Source of the DNA: Pseudeuparius sepicola
Lineage: Eukaryota > Arthropoda > Insecta > Coleoptera > Anthribidae
Reading direction: 5' to 3'
DNA: 64,000 nucleotides
Assembly (NCBI GenBank): GCA_963920635.1
Contig: OY987298.1
Location: forward strand, 84,391,454-84,455,453
Notes under the pieces: model-generated
The model's database searches: none
What the model was told of the DNA's origin: nothing
The model's input: the letters and a program-made list of their open reading frames with translations, nothing else
Made by a program: the position numbers and the translations under genes
Shown here: in pieces, positions 62,935 through 64,000 of the stretch
How positions within the stretch are numbered: the stretch's first letter is position 1
How the letters are laid out: each line of letters starts with the position of its first letter

Positions 62935-63301
62935 CTCAGAAAAAAAATTCCTATGCGACGTAAATTGAGTTCTACAACACGATTCCGCCCTCCAAATTTT
63001 TCTAAAAAATTTCTGAGTGCCTGGCCAGCGCACTTTTTCAATTTTCAAACATGTTGACATGCTCCAAAAAAAATTACTATGCGACGTAAATTGAGTTCTA
63101 CAACACGATTCCGCCCTCAAAATATTTCTAAAAAAATTTTGTGTGCCTGGCCAGCGCACTTTTTCAATTTTCAAAAATGTTGACATGCACCGAAAAAAAA
63201 GTCCTATGTGACGTAAATTGAGTTCTACAACACGATTCGGCCCTCAAAATTTTTCTAAAAAATTTCTGAATGCCTGGCCAGCGCACTTTTTCAATTTTCA
63301 A
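62935..63301 (+). repeat. 504-bp tandem repeat, copy 2 (partial)
   Basis: It matches 62,431-62,797 in order through the CGATTCGGCCC and TTTCTGAATGCC monomers. At about 63,270-63,302 it switches to an AAACATGTTGACATGCTCAAAA monomer instead of continuing. Confidence 0.8.
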
Positions 63302-64000
63302 ACATGTTGACATGCTCAAAAAAAATTACTATGCGACGTAAATTGAGTTCTACAACACGATTCCGCCCTAAAAATTTTTCTATAAAATTTCTAAGTGCCT
63401 GGCCAGCGCACTTTTTCAATTTTCAAAAATGTTGACATGCTCCGAAAAAAAAATCCTATGCGACGTAAATTGAGTTCTACCACACGATTCCGCCCTCAAA
63501 ATTTTTCTAAAAAATTTCTAAGTGCCTGGCCAGCGCACTTTTTCAATTTTCAAAAATGTTGACATGCTCCGAAAAAAAATTCCTATGCGACGTAAATTCA
63601 GTTCTACCACAAGATTCCGCCCTCAAAATTTTTCTAAAAAAAATTTAAGTGCCTGGCCAGCGCACTTTTACAATTTTCAAAAATGTTGACATGCTCCGAA
63701 AAAAAACTCCTATGCTACGTAAATTGAGTTGTACAACACGATTCCGCCCTCAAAATGTTTCTAAAAAATTTTTTTGAGTGCCTGGCCAGCGCACTTTTTT
63801 ATTTTCAAAAATGTTGACATACTCCGAAATAAAAATTCCTATGCGACGTAAATTAAGTCCTACAACACGATTCCGCCCTAAAAAATTTTCTATAAAATTT
63901 CGAAGTGCCTGGACAGAGCACTTTTTCAATTTTCAAAAATGTTGACATGCTCCGAAAAAAAATTCCTATGCGACGTAAATTTAGTTGTACAACACGATTC
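63302..64000 (+). repeat. Divergent terminal monomers
   Basis: About 5.5 monomers in an order not seen elsewhere, with private changes clustered toward the end: AATTTTTTTGAGTGCC (63,769), GCACTTTTTTATTTTC (63,791), AAGTCCTACAAC (63,855), CCCTAAAAAATTTTC (63,877), TTTCGAAGTGCC (63,897), CTGGACAGAGCAC (63,909), and GTAAATTTAGTTG (63,974). The sequence is still clearly the same satellite. The rise in private variants could mean less homogenisation near an array edge, or simply a different HOR beginning here. Confidence 0.72.

Larger units (their letters stand above)
1..64000 (+). repeat. Satellite DNA array of a ~127-bp monomer
   Basis: The motif GCCTGGCCAGCGCAC and its variants return about every 127 bases across the whole window, for example at 31, 158 and 285, always on the + strand. 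No inverted monomer and no non-satellite interruption was noticed. By position in the monomer: GCCTGGCCAGCGCAC at 1-15, then CTTTTTCAATTTTCAAAAA, then TGTTGACATGCTCCG, an A-tract of about 8, TTCCTATGCGACGTAAATT, GAGTTCTACAACACGATTCC, GCCCTCAAAA, and the dyad TTTTTCTAAAAAATTT. Monomers range from about 125 to 134 bp because of one-base A-tract or T-tract changes and a few 7-bp insertions. No gene is present. Arrays like this are typical of eukaryotic centromeric, pericentromeric or subtelomeric heterochromatin. The chromosomal position is inference and the family is unidentified. Confidence 0.97.
56053..64000 (+). repeat. HOR block D, unit 5 (right end not resolved)
   Basis: The unit follows unit 4 at an offset of 7,367, then 7,368 after one added A near 59,772, through the 1,908-bp pair (57,793-60,986) and the 1,520-bp segment (60,209-61,728). 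The next copy of that segment is shortened to 1,264 bp, and a further 504-bp repeat follows. From about 63,302 the monomers no longer match the D order. The TAGTTGAC variant is present near 58,489. No further 7-bp marker appears, so the unit has no visible right boundary. Confidence 0.8.

Noticed and set aside
1..64000. CRISPR array
   Set aside because: The repeats are directly adjacent with no unique spacers, the unit is 127 bp, and no cas-like gene is present.
1..64000. Telomere repeats, rRNA or tRNA genes within the array
   Set aside because: No short G-rich telomeric repeat and no recognisable rRNA or tRNA sequence was seen. Every stretch read as monomer.

Overview
The whole window is satellite DNA. 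From base 1 to base 64,000 it is one head-to-tail tandem array of a roughly 127-bp, AT-rich monomer (about 36% G+C in the consensus read by eye), near 505 copies, all in the same orientation. I found no protein gene, RNA gene, mobile element, CRISPR array or unique-sequence island. Short open frames exist on both strands (none longer than 104 codons), but all of them are translations of the monomer and none looks like a real gene. A homogeneous array of this size with multi-kilobase higher-order repeats (HORs) points to a eukaryotic chromosome, probably centromeric, pericentromeric or subtelomeric heterochromatin. The taxon cannot be assigned from the sequence. I do not recognise the monomer as a named satellite family.

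Layout. Monomers carry linked diagnostic variants, and these show much larger units that are copied with few differences. Block A (1 to about 6,301) recurs at 23,336 to about 29,002, and its last third recurs again near 32,438-34,598 and 40,560-42,213. Block B is a 5,705-bp HOR of about 45 monomers: two full copies (about 6,290-11,994 and 11,995-17,699) and a third copy with a 12-monomer gap. Region C (about 19,260-22,634) is a 1,772-bp tandem pair with a scrambled junction, followed by a linker to 23,335. Block D, from about 29,000 to the end, is a variable-length HOR. A unique 7-bp insertion marks its units at 29,354, 34,950, 42,710, 48,686 and 56,053, giving spacings of 5,596, 7,760, 5,976 and 7,367 bp (about 44, 61, 47 and 58 monomers). 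Inside D lie shorter nested repeats of about 1,908, 1,520, 1,264, 759 and 504 bp. The last 700 bp carry more private variants than the rest.

There is no gene system to interpret. The biology here is that of the array: unequal exchange, conversion and replication slippage acting on a monomer that holds a perfect 8-bp palindrome (CTGGCCAG), a variable A-tract, and an AT-rich dyad whose 3-bp loop has been inverted in one lineage of monomers. Block boundaries are approximate, because junctions can only be placed between neighbouring diagnostic variants. Copy identities were judged by eye.
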